Shown here in pieces: positions 55,708 through 64,000 of a DNA stretch of 64,000 nt. The number at the start of each line of letters is the position of its first letter. Position 1 is the first letter of the stretch. Below the pieces are notes generated by a model. It saw nothing but the letters and a program-made list of their open reading frames with translations, did no database searches and was not told the DNA's origin. This DNA comes from Rhexocercosporidium sp. MPI-PUGE-AT-0058. Its lineage: Eukaryota > Ascomycota > Leotiomycetes > Helotiales. The position numbers were made by a program, and so were the translations under genes. The DNA is taken from positions 2,108,001-2,172,000 of the forward strand of contig JAGTJL010000005.1 in NCBI GenBank assembly GCA_020746875.1, written 5' to 3'.

Positions 55708-58665
55708 TCAAGGAACGAACACCCTAGAGAAACTCGCAACATCCCTGCGGCAACAGACACACTTATCGAAATTGTTCATCGCGAGTGTGACACGGCAGTC
55801 ATCACATAAGCTCAAACATCGACATGGCCAGACGATGATGCTTCTCGGCGAGCTCTGGCATACCACACATTGAGGACCACCGTCACCCATACCCGAGGCG
55901 CCTTTAGCCCAACTCTTTGGCTGGCCTGAAGAGGTAGCTGCGTTGAAGTTACGGCGGGAGATGATGAGGTGTTCGAGAATCTGAGCCTCCTCTTCAAGAG
56001 TGAGTTTGCCTGTCGTGGAAGAAGCAGCGAAGTTGGAGGGGCGATGGAGAGTCGATGTGAGGACTTTGGCGCGTTCGCGTTGCATAATGTTGCGGTATCG
56101 GGAACGGGTTACGATGTTGTCGCTTTGCAAATGGGCGGATAGAGCTTGGGCTTCGGCTCGTTGCTCGGGGGTCTTTGGATGGAGTAGTTGCGCGAGATCG
56201 GATGAAGTGAGAGGGGTATCGGTGAAGGGGCTCGACTCTCTAGCGAAGGAAGGGTTTTCTTGGGTTGGCGTCCTCCTGCCATCATCGTGCCCACTATCCG
56301 ACTCCCATTCGTGCTCATCATTAGTCGTTGAGAACGACACAACACTCGTAGTATCTTCATCTAGTTCGGCTTGGTCCGGGTTGAAGTCTCCACTGTTATC
56401 ATCACCACCCCACCAACCTCCATGAAGCCACCAACTATACAGATTGGAGTCCAGCTTCTTCTCCTCTGAATCGTTCCAGTGACCCTGAGACATCCGGATT
56501 CTGTTTCTCATTTCTGCTTCAACATCTACATGCTCATCTTTGGGCAACATCTCTCCATCAATGCTTAGAAGCCAGAAGTTGAGGGAGTCGGGATCGTTCT
56601 TGTCCGGTGCAGATGATATTGTCTGGCTTGCCTTGGGCATTCTGACTAACCACAGAAGCCATCCTGGCCGGCTTTGATACCCTGCTCGGGATAGGATCCG
56701 TAGCGTGACAGACGCCCACCAGCTCAGTAACAACCTGTTAATGCCCAGGAAGAACTCTAAAGCCATAATCCATCTTCCACTTCTTTCTGTAGCTCCAACT
56801 CCATTGATACCTACGCCTCTTTCCCTTGCCTTGCCATTCGCTGACGGCTTCTTAGCGGTCATTTCTCTTGCATAACCACTGGATGACTTTTGAAGCAGAT
56901 CCATAGGCTGGTCTCTAGCTGCAACAAGGCCAATGTTGTCAGTCAGACCATCTGCAAGACTTGCATCTGGGTCATTCAACTTGAACGTTGGACCGAGCCA
57001 CTGTGCTCCAACAGCCTCAATCTCTTGAAGTCGATCCTCCTCAAGCCATGTTCGTTGCTCGATGCTGACTCCGCGACTCTCATTCAAGTAAACAGCTTCA
57101 CTTGCCATGGTCATGATAGCAAAACCAGTTCTCAAAAGAGCTGTATAGAAATCCATGTGAAGAGTGATTCTGATACTGGAAAGCGGGACGTTTGCCTGCA
57201 TGTTTCGATGTGCGGCCAAAACTCTTCGATAGAACGGATTCTGTGATTGCGGAGGCTCATCTGTGGAGCCGATATCCTGAATGGCCGGTGGTGCCAAGGC
57301 TGACAATACCAGAGCTGTTGCATAGATGAAGGAGCATCCAATAATGCCAAGCAGGACTAGAACATGAGGAACAAATCCGATGACGCACACTGTCGGGAAT
57401 CTCAGTAAGCTTTGGTTGGGAAGATTGTCAATTTCGAAAGACCAGATGCTCCAGACAATAGCTGACATGAATGCCAAGCCCCAGAATCCAGTGTTGGCAA
57501 GCCTGCAACGCCCTTGTAGGTTGAAAATGGCAAGTATGTGACTTGTGAGATGGTTCATGGCCGAAAGAAATCCAACAAGGAGCACCTCAGGTGTCGTATT
57601 GACCTTTTTCATGATCATGCTGCGGGTGATGGCAATCTTGGTGGCTTCAGCTGTTGAAGTAGAATTGCCGTCCTTGATGGTCCCAAAAGGTCCGAAGCCT
57701 AGTTGGTTTCCAATGGCTGCATCTGCTTCTGCGAAAGCCAATGAGTGCTCAAAGAGTGTCATGCCAGTTTCTCCAGCTACTGGGCGACCTGCCACAGCAC
57801 AGGAAAGAGTCTCCACAAACTGGCTGAAGCAAAACGTCTTGAACAGCGGCCATAGTAGTGACAGAGATCCTGTAAGTTCCGTTTTTGGCATTTCTCCACT
57901 CGGCGTCGTCTTCGCAATCTCCTCGTCGAATTCCGGCTCTATCATACCAACAGCCATACACGAGGCCTCATCACTTGCTCCAAACAAGAGTGCCGAACTG
58001 AGCTCGTGTAGATAGCCCCCATTCTGCGTAAACATCAAGTCGGAGGACCTCGAAGCATTTCCCCAGCGCATGAGCGCAAAATCCGGAGATGTCTGACACT
58101 GTATAGACTGAAGCATAGACCGACACTGTGCCAAAAGTAGAACAATCGGCAAGAGTCGAATGAGGAATCGGATTTTCCAAGGTAGGACTAGGTTCCGCCG
58201 AGTTGAAGCGTAGACAAACGTCCTATTCAGAACCACAGCGACGACGATACATCCCAAAGCCCACTTGCTTGTAGCATAGCTGAAAACATTTCCCAAGCTC
58301 CGAACACTCTCCATTGTAAATCGATTTGTGAGACCACCAGCCGTTTCTTCCATCTCTACCAGAATCTGTGTCCCAGCGTGTATGGGGTTTCCCGTTCCAA
58401 ACCCACCGGCAGCAGCTGTAGTGACCGCATCCACTATCACACCGTTCCCTGTGGCTGCTGGTATGATCCTCTGTCCTAATCGTACACCTCCGAATATGTT
58501 GTCGACAGCTTCAGGAACAGTCAGGAAGGAGCCCAACTTCATGAACATACGGGGACCAGCAAGGGCGAGGTCTTTCGCAGATGGCACATATTGCGTAGCG
58601 TTGAATGTCCAGTTCCATGCCCCTCCAAGGTCGAATCTGGGTTGCTCGAAGGCGGTGGCAGCCAT
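55708..58665 (-). CDS. Asi3-like multi-pass membrane RING E3 ligase
   Basis: A single exon encodes 985 residues from ATG 58665. Several hydrophobic segments lie between about 140 and 680 (for example WALGCIVVAVVLN, IRFLIRLLPIVLLLAQ, GFWGLAFMSAIVWSIW, VIGFVPHVLVLLGIIGC). The last 55 residues form a RING-like finger: CVVC, WPCRCLSLCDDC and CVCC, with Cys where many RINGs have the His ligand (PCRC instead of PCGH). This layout matches the Asi1/Asi3 type. In yeast the Asi complex sits in the inner nuclear membrane, ubiquitinates misplaced membrane proteins and keeps amino-acid-sensor transcription factors in check. The acidic Asp/Glu/Ser-rich part at about 760-830 is probably disordered. The family is likely; the nuclear-membrane role is inferred. 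Confidence 0.85.
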   Translation of the reverse strand: MAATAFEQPRFDLGGAWNWTFNATQYVPSAKDLALAGPRMFMKLGSFLTVPEAVDNIFGGVRLGQRIIPAATGNGVIVDAVTTAAAGGFGTGNPIHAGTQILVEMEETAGGLTNRFTMESVRSLGNVFSYATSKWALGCIVVAVVLNRTFVYASTRRNLVLPWKIRFLIRLLPIVLLLAQCRSMLQSIQCQTSPDFALMRWGNASRSSDLMFTQNGGYLHELSSALLFGASDEASCMAVGMIEPEFDEEIAKTTPSGEMPKTELTGSLSLLWPLFKTFCFSQFVETLSCAVAGRPVAGETGMTLFEHSLAFAEADAAIGNQLGFGPFGTIKDGNSTSTAEATKIAITRSMIMKKVNTTPEVLLVGFLSAMNHLTSHILAIFNLQGRCRLANTGFWGLAFMSAIVWSIWSFEIDNLPNQSLLRFPTVCVIGFVPHVLVLLGIIGCSFIYATALVLSALAPPAIQDIGSTDEPPQSQNPFYRRVLAAHRNMQANVPLSSIRITLHMDFYTALLRTGFAIMTMASEAVYLNESRGVSIEQRTWLEEDRLQEIEAVGAQWLGPTFKLNDPDASLADGLTDNIGLVAARDQPMDLLQKSSSGYAREMTAKKPSANGKARERGVGINGVGATERSGRWIMALEFFLGINRLLLSWWASVTLRILSRAGYQSRPGWLLWLVRMPKASQTISSAPDKNDPDSLNFWLLSIDGEMLPKDEHVDVEAEMRNRIRMSQGHWNDSEEKKLDSNLYSWWLHGGWWGGDDNSGDFNPDQAELDEDTTSVVSFSTTNDEHEWESDSGHDDGRRTPTQENPSFARESSPFTDTPLTSSDLAQLLHPKTPEQRAEAQALSAHLQSDNIVTRSRYRNIMQRERAKVLTSTLHRPSNFAASSTTGKLTLEEEAQILEHLIISRRNFNAATSSGQPKSWAKGASGMGDGGPQCVVCQSSPRSIIVWPCRCLSLCDDCRVTLAMNNFDKCVCCRRDVASFSRVFVP

Positions 58666-59195
58666 GGTCGTGTGTTGGTTGCGGGGGGGTTCGATGACCG
58701 CGGACGTCAGACGGGTCTTATTGTATGGACCAAGTGGTGATGTGATCTATTGGAGGATGCCTCGGATCACGGAAAAATAGAGCGCATGGCAGAAGAAGAA
58801 GTTGATGAAAAATTGAAAATACAAGAGAGCAGAGAGTTCCTAACTCTATTTCAGTATCCATGAGCTGCCGCTATGAGTTCGGTGGTGGGCGCATCTGGAA
58901 GGAGGCAAGAAGCCCAGGAGGAGCAGGGAAGCTGCAGATGGTGCGGCGGATCTTGGATCTTGGTTTCCCACCTCCACCGTCTCGGTCCGCGTGCTCCGAC
59001 TGGTGAAGGGAGCACATGTCACCAAAACATCAACACGAAGCTTCAAAGTTGACGGCAAACAGTATTGACGTGTCAAGGTTGAGCAGTGCCATTAAGTGCT
59101 TGTCGATACCAACAAATTCATTAAATTCTGAGCAGTACTTGTAGCTAAAAGTAGCTGGGTATCTTGCAATTCATAAACAACCATTTCCAACCCTC
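58666..59195. other. Intergenic, Asi3-like promoter
   Basis: This 530 bp gap lies between the 3' end of Sen34 and the start of the Asi3-like gene, both minus strand. No gene is seen. Confidence 0.5.
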
Positions 59196-60161
59196 TCACA
59201 TCCCTCCCCATTCGATGCAAAATGTTCTGACCTTATCACCACTCCTGGTCCCCTCGGCTTCAAGATCCTCACCACCTATCAGAAAACCCTTCTTCACAGC
59301 TGTTCCCAATCTGCCTCCACCAATGATATCGAACATGGGAATATCCTGATCGTAATCATAACTCGTAGCAAGGAAGTGACTGTGGAAACGTAAAGGATCA
59401 CCTGGGTACACGTTGTAGTTACAACCAAACCGTAGTCCAGGCATGATGTAATAATCGCGAAAGTGCAGGTGCGCAAACAGCGCGTATGAAGAGGCAACTG
59501 GTGGATCTGGCTGCGAGGAAGGGTTCTGTGGTAGCGATGAGGTGGGGCAACTTGTGGTTGGGGTAACGGCAAATGGGGTTGATGCAGTAGCTGCTGATGA
59601 TGATTTGATGGTGGCGCTTGATCGTTCGGACTTGTTTGAGTCATCCTCGAAGAGTGATGTAGAGTCATCCGTAACACTCGAAGCATCATTGAATGAGGTG
59701 TCGGGACTACCGCTCTCGGGTGTTTCTTTGATGCCGGCGACTGCAAGTTCTTGAGCTTTCTTGGCTGCGTACCTTGCTAGGCCAGTCTCGGTCTTCCTCT
59801 TTGCCTCGTGTAGGGCAGCCTTTCTTGCATTCAGGCCCATTGATCTGAGAGAATCGAGGTATGCTTGCTTATCTGCACCTTGCAACGTGGTTAACAGCGT
59901 CTGCTTGTGCCATGCCTTGTCATCAACGATGTAGGCCACCTCTTTTTCCACCAGAAGCTTCGCTTCCTCGGGCATGAGCTGCATTGGCAGGCCAAAGAAC
60001 ACATTCTGTTGCGGAGATTGCGGGATGCTACCAATGAGCGAGCCGCATATATGGTGGTTCCTGCGAAGGTAAGTTACGACATTGACATCGAATAGCAGAT
60101 AGCGGCCAGCAATCAATGAGATTGGAATAGGCTCCGTCACGAAGTCAGAGGACAAAGCCAT
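59196..60161 (-). CDS. sen34: tRNA-splicing endonuclease subunit Sen34
   Basis: A single exon gives 321 residues from ATG 60161 (a further in-frame ATG at 60212 is less likely, because the family begins close to EPIPISLIAGRYLLFDV). Blocks: AGRYLLFDVNVVTYLRRNHH, FFGLPMQLMPEEAKLLVEK, a Ser/Thr-rich insert of about 80 residues, then the catalytic fold HFRDYYIMPGLRFGCNYNVY, PGDPLRFHSHFLA and GTAVKKGFLIGG. The conserved Tyr, His (in RFHSHF) and Lys (in VKKG) form the endonuclease triad. With Sen2, Sen15 and Sen54 it cuts introns out of pre-tRNAs; Sen34 makes the 3' splice-site cut in yeast. It shares a divergent promoter with the exosome gene MTR3. Confidence 0.95.
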   Translation of the reverse strand: MALSSDFVTEPIPISLIAGRYLLFDVNVVTYLRRNHHICGSLIGSIPQSPQQNVFFGLPMQLMPEEAKLLVEKEVAYIVDDKAWHKQTLLTTLQGADKQAYLDSLRSMGLNARKAALHEAKRKTETGLARYAAKKAQELAVAGIKETPESGSPDTSFNDASSVTDDSTSLFEDDSNKSERSSATIKSSSAATASTPFAVTPTTSCPTSSLPQNPSSQPDPPVASSYALFAHLHFRDYYIMPGLRFGCNYNVYPGDPLRFHSHFLATSYDYDQDIPMFDIIGGGRLGTAVKKGFLIGGEDLEAEGTRSGDKVRTFCIEWGGM

Positions 60162-60641
60162 TGGGATAATTGGTCCGCTTGAGCAGGGAAGGATTACTGT
60201 ATTGGGTCTCATGTTAGCAGTCTATCTCTGCCAGCAGTGAAGATTAAGCTGAAGGTGAAAGTGCAACAGAATCATAAATTAAAACATTTTTAGACATCAT
60301 GTCCAGTTTAACTGGTGTCAGGGGATTGACAGATCGGATTTGTAATCATATTGATGCAGGACGGAGATGAACAAGAGAGGGGAATTGTGCTTACCATGTG
60401 CTCGCGAATTGATTGTCGTGGTGTTTGTTGAAGAGAAGGGAAAAGAAGTTGGAGGGGAAGAGGAAAGCTTTTTGAGCTCGAGATCCTTAGCGTGGTGCGA
60501 TAACATCCCTGTACAGGCCTTTCCGTTTTGGGCGATAGCGTTCTGGACTTTCTGGGCTTCAACCTCTGATCAAAGCCTTGCGAAATATGATGTAGGAGGA
60601 GATATATTGACTTTCCACGGCATTCACGAGCGTTGCACAAG
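60162..60641. promoter_or_regulatory. Divergent promoter, Sen34 / Mtr3
   Basis: A 480 bp spacer between divergent starts of two RNA-processing genes. It contains weak open stretches on both strands but no gene. Shared regulation is an inference from the arrangement. Confidence 0.5.
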
Positions 60642-61639
60642 ATGACGGATAGAAGAAGGATCAATGGGCCTTCGGGCGGGAGTTCGGCGCCGATATACTC
60701 AAAATACATCCAGAAAGATGCTGCGTCGCAAACCGAGAGGCCGTCCAGGATCAGACAGCCCAATGTATTGAGGAAGATGTGTAAGGCAATGATGATCCCA
60801 GGGTTGAGAAATTGTGGTAACAAATCATAGTTCTGAAGACTGGCGTTACCCCTTCAGCTTCAGGATCTGCATATCTCGAGTTGGAAGCTTCCAAAGTCCC
60901 GAATTCTAGAGCTCCTGGCCTGGCATCTCTCTCTACCTCCGGCTTGAAGCTCACATGCACTGTGCATGGTCCTCGACCCCTCCCCAAAAACGCACCTTTC
61001 TCTCCTCACATCATACTCTCTACACATGTCAAGTATGCTCCATTCGCTACAAGGAAGAGGAGAGGGTATCTGCGAGATTCAAGCGAAAGAGATCTAGGTG
61101 TACACCTGGAAACTGCTCTGAGAGGTGTGATCATTGGGGATAGATGGCCAAAAAGTGGAGTGGAGGTCATAATCACTATTCTGGAGGGCGAGGAAGATCA
61201 ATGGTGGGGTGATGATCGGGGTGCATCTATTACAGCTGGAGATTGGGGAATGATGAGTGTACTTAGTGGATGCATTACCGTTGCTTCGGCTGCGATTGCA
61301 GATGCGGGGATCGATTGTGTGGATGTGGTCTCTGGCGGAGTGGCAGCTGTGGTCAAAGGCAATCAAGGGAAGCACACGACACTAGTTCTGGATCCCGTTC
61401 CATCAGAGCACCAGGAGATCCTCGCTGCATGCATTGTAGCCTACCTACCTGCCCGAGACGAAATCACAGATCTCTGGGTCAAAGGAGATATCGGACATGG
61501 CGACCAGTCAACAAACACCGCTCAGAGCGCATCCTATGAGGAACTTGCAGATAATGCAGTGCAAGCTGCCTTAGGTTCCCACCGCGTTCTTGTTGCTGCT
61601 TTGAAAGAAACAGCCAACATGAAGTTGGAGAGACAATGA
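60642..61639 (+). CDS. mtr3: Exosome subunit Mtr3 (RNase PH-like)
   Basis: Two exons (60642-60780 and 60831-61639; donor GTAAGG, 50-nt intron, acceptor ATAG) give 315 residues. The junction restores the family sequence FLKTGVTPSASGSAYLEL. Later blocks: KLTCTVHGPRPLPKNAPFS, YAPFATRKRRGYLRDSSERD, HLETALRGVIIGDRWPKSG, CITVASAAIADAGIDCVDV and SGGVAAVVKG. It is an RNase PH-fold ring subunit of the RNA exosome; eukaryotic Mtr3 has lost phosphorolytic activity and serves to build the ring that feeds RNA to Rrp44. It acts in nucleus and cytoplasm in RNA 3' processing and decay. It is divergent from Sen34. Confidence 0.94.
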
Positions 61640-62132
61640 GAATTACAACTTTCTGCATGTCCCGGTATTTGGCGTTCGTAAACAAAAGGATGCATAGCCA
61701 TTGGACGATCTGGCCGTCTGGTGTTAGAGTTGGGATGGTCTGCATGGGAGCGGAGTCTGGCATATTCAGATCATGCTCTGTCAGAAGCATATGTTTGGGC
61801 TCCAATGAAATACCACTTTATCTTCTCCATCTCAAGTTACTTTGCTCTACTGGAGTTTGCCTTTCTCACCTTCTTCTCTTTGCTGACCTTGCATTCTCTA
61901 TATTATTTGGCTAGTGTCAAAGAACTATGCTCTGCTTTCCATATTCGAGCGGCATCCCTATAAGATCCGCTTGCCATCTGGTTCCTCTTGATTTCCATCA
62001 TTTTCCCAGCCTCTCAATCTTTGCCTCTGACAGAAAACACCATCATACCTTCTCAAACCACGAGCTTCAAGTTCGCCTCATACAAACCATCCATCCCAGT
62101 CAGTCAATCAATACTTACAGCCACGTTTCCCA
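61640..62132. other. Intergenic
   Basis: This 493 bp stretch holds the 3' flank of Mtr3 and the promoter of the Myb-like gene, with pyrimidine-rich DNA in its right half. No gene is seen. Confidence 0.5.
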
Positions 62133-63318
62133 ATGCCTTCCAAGATCCAACTCGACGAGAACCTATGGTTCCTCTACATCTGCCTCCAGAAATCCGATCT
62201 CAAAGCCGTAAGCCCCCCATCCCTCTTCCCACCTCACATCTCAACCTGCTCACCCACTTATCCTCCCCCCGCTCTAGATCGACTTCAACGCCGTCGGCCT
62301 CGCAACTTCCCTCAAGCCCCCCGCAGCACGAATGCGCTATACTCGTCTGCGGCGACAAATCGAATCCGGCTCTCTAAACGCCTCCCACAATGCAGGGCCC
62401 TCGTCTTCCTCTCCACCACCCCCTATATCGCCCAATCCCCAGTGGGAATACACACCAACTTCGGTACCAAAGCGGAAACGGGCAAAGAAAACTGAAGCTA
62501 CGGTTGTGGCTACAAATGCATCTACCACTCCGATCCCAACTTTGACTACTAAAGAGGACAATGAAGCGAGTGAGAAGGAGAAGGAGTCGTTAGGCACCGG
62601 TCTCCAAAGCAAAGCAAGCGACGTCGGCACGAGTTCGGTCGAAGAGAAGAGACTCGAAAGCGAGAGGAAGGCCAAACACCCAAAAGACAGCAAAATCAAA
62701 CTTGAATGCCAGAGTGGCTCCGAAACCGACTTCAACAGCGGAAGCGAAGACGACGAGGATTCGGAGGATGAAATGCCACTCGCTAAGCTGCGGCAACGAA
62801 GGGGTCTCGCTGGGGGATTGGGTCTCGTACCGAAAGCGTTGGTGTCGTCTACTGCTAAAATTTCTGGACATGCGTATCCGCCGGTGGCATTACCCACAGC
62901 GCCTGTGTACAATACGTATGCGAATTCTCCTGAGGGGTATTCGAGTCTAGAACCGGTAGCTGGAAATGGGAATGCGAGTCTGTTGGAAAGTCCGAGATAT
63001 GTACCGCAAGGCTTTAATGCGCTGGCTATTGGTTCTAGGGGCGCCTCTGGTAACGTTGGATTTGACGGGAGGAGCTTTGTTAGTAATGCAGGTCGCGGTG
63101 GAGGTGCTAATTGTGGTATGAGAGGCTTGTATGCGAGTCCCTATGCTGGGTGGATTGATGGACAAAGTCATGGGGATCAGATGGGTGCTCCGGGACCTGG
63201 ATGGGAGCAATATGCGAGGTATCAGAGACCGCAACCAAAGCAGCAGAGCCAGCATCAGAATCACGAGCTTGAACAGAGTGGGGTTGATGGGGATGAGGTG
63301 CCGAGGAAATCTGGTTGA
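62133..63318 (+). CDS. Myb/SANT-like small-domain protein with disordered tail
   Basis: Two exons (62133-62207 and 62278-63318; donor GTAAGC, acceptor CTAG) give 371 residues. The N-terminal 55 residues (ENLWFLYICLQKSDLKAIDF, then LKPPAARMRYTRLRRQIES) form the small Myb-like helical domain common in filamentous ascomycetes, in which three helices may contact DNA. After it comes a long Ser/Glu/Lys-rich disordered region with a likely nuclear signal (PKRKRAKK, about residue 82) and an acidic run (SGSEDDEDSEDEMP), then a Gly/Tyr/Asn-rich tail and a Gln/His-rich stretch. It is probably a nuclear chromatin- or DNA-associated protein. Domain assignment is good; target and role are unknown. Confidence 0.85.
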
Positions 63319-63703
63319 GTGTGGACGACAAATCTGTATGTGTCATTTGTAGACATGGAAATTGGGACAGGATAGAGATGTTACCATACATTCATGAAAA
63401 GGAAGAAAGGGTTGGGGGGTGCTGTTGTGAGCTTGCACGCGGAAACGGAATGAAGCAGACATCGTAATATCATGAGTTTTGAAGAAGGTGAACGTCATGT
63501 AAAATCAGTAGCTTCCTTTACGTCAACCCCATCAAGCTCCACTGCAATCGATCCTCTTAAGAATTCGTCATCAAGTGATTCACCAAATCTCAGAAGCCTC
63601 TCTTAGAACCTCGTCTACAGAAATGTATTCTCCATTCTCCACTCCCGACTACCCAATCGTCTAATTCCAAAACTACCCCTCCCCCCATCCTCTCAACCCA
63701 CTC
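63319..63703. other. Intergenic
   Basis: This 385 bp stretch is the 3' flank of the Myb-like gene, convergent with the fragment at the right edge. No gene is seen. Confidence 0.5.
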
Positions 63704-64000
63704 TTAAAAGACTGCTCTACCATAAATTTTGTCCCTAAGCAGTCCCAAAAACATTGGCTTCGCCGGATCGCCATACCGCTCCACAACAGCCTTCTCATCA
63801 ACCGTCTTTGAGTTCTTTCCCAAATCAAACCACTCATCTCCTCCAGTGACCAACGCAGCACACTCCTCTATGTTTTTCTCGCTCCACCAGACACGGGCAA
63901 GAGACTGTGCTTCGTCTTCTCTGCTAGGTCGAGGAAATTTTTGAGGCCGGTGAGGAGGTCGTTGTTGATGGCGTTCTTGTTCTTAGTGTTGATGTTGGTA
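63704..64000 (-). CDS. 3' part of an unknown gene, cut by the window edge
   Basis: A minus-strand coding end with stop at 63704-63706 reads QSLARVWWSEKNIEECAALV and GDPAKPMFLGLLRDKIYG, clearly protein-like. Upstream, the better-looking frame is different by one base (NNDLLTGLKNFLDLAEK), meeting it near 63915-63935. Either one base is missing there or the upstream piece is not part of the gene. The 5' part lies outside the window. No domain is recognised. Confidence 0.45.

Noticed and set aside
1..64000. CRISPR array, prophage, insertion sequence or intact transposon
   Set aside because: No regularly spaced repeats, integrase, transposase or reverse-transcriptase motifs, or terminal repeats flanking a gene were seen.

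Overview
The window looks like a piece of a filamentous ascomycete (Pezizomycotina) nuclear chromosome. The signs are short introns (mostly 50-60 nt) with TACTAAC- or GCTAAC-like branch points, HET-domain genes, a Zn2Cys6 regulator, a fungal F-box/LRR protein, a fungal arylsulfotransferase-family protein and an Asi-type RING ligase. Genes sit singly on both strands with long gaps between them; nothing suggests operons, a virus or an intact transposon. Exon models were built by eye from splice signals and reading-frame continuity.

Layout, left to right. (1) 0-12.4 kb: an arylsulfotransferase-like membrane protein (-), an intact HET protein (+), two crotonase paralogues head to head (the left copy frame-broken, the right copy intact), and a DUF4291 gene (-) with a 21-C tract in an intron. 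(2) 13-21 kb, all minus strand: an F-box/LRR protein, a coiled-coil protein of unknown role and a HEI10/CCNB1IP1-like RING protein of the meiotic type. (3) 21-26.6 kb: no intact gene, only short open stretches. (4) 26.6-29.1 kb: a 791-residue Zn2Cys6 transcription factor, followed by a 4.5 kb gene-free gap. (5) 33.7-37.8 kb: a compact housekeeping block with the NEDD8 E1 regulatory subunit Ula1 (-), ribose-5-phosphate isomerase (+) and a 78-residue conserved-looking protein (-). (6) 37.8-50 kb: gene-poor, with two or three weak hypothetical genes and a degraded HET gene. (7) 50.6-64 kb: a small unknown protein, a five-LysM protein with a lysozyme-like domain, a broken MYND-finger gene, an Asi3-like RING ligase, tRNA-splicing endonuclease Sen34 and exosome Mtr3 sharing a divergent promoter, a Myb-like small-domain protein, and a fragment running off the right edge.

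The genes do not form one pathway. Themes are RNA processing (Sen34, Mtr3), ubiquitin and NEDD8 pathways (Ula1, F-box, Asi3, HEI10-like), self/non-self recognition (HET) and a possible antibacterial or cell-wall-binding LysM-lysozyme protein. The most notable pattern is a set of genes whose conserved continuation lies one base out of frame, often at short G/C or T runs: the left crotonase (twice), the MYND gene, the HET relic and the right-edge fragment. They are either decaying genes or places where the assembly dropped a base. The crotonase and right-edge cases are ambiguous; the HET relic and the MYND gene also carry other damage and look like real decay.
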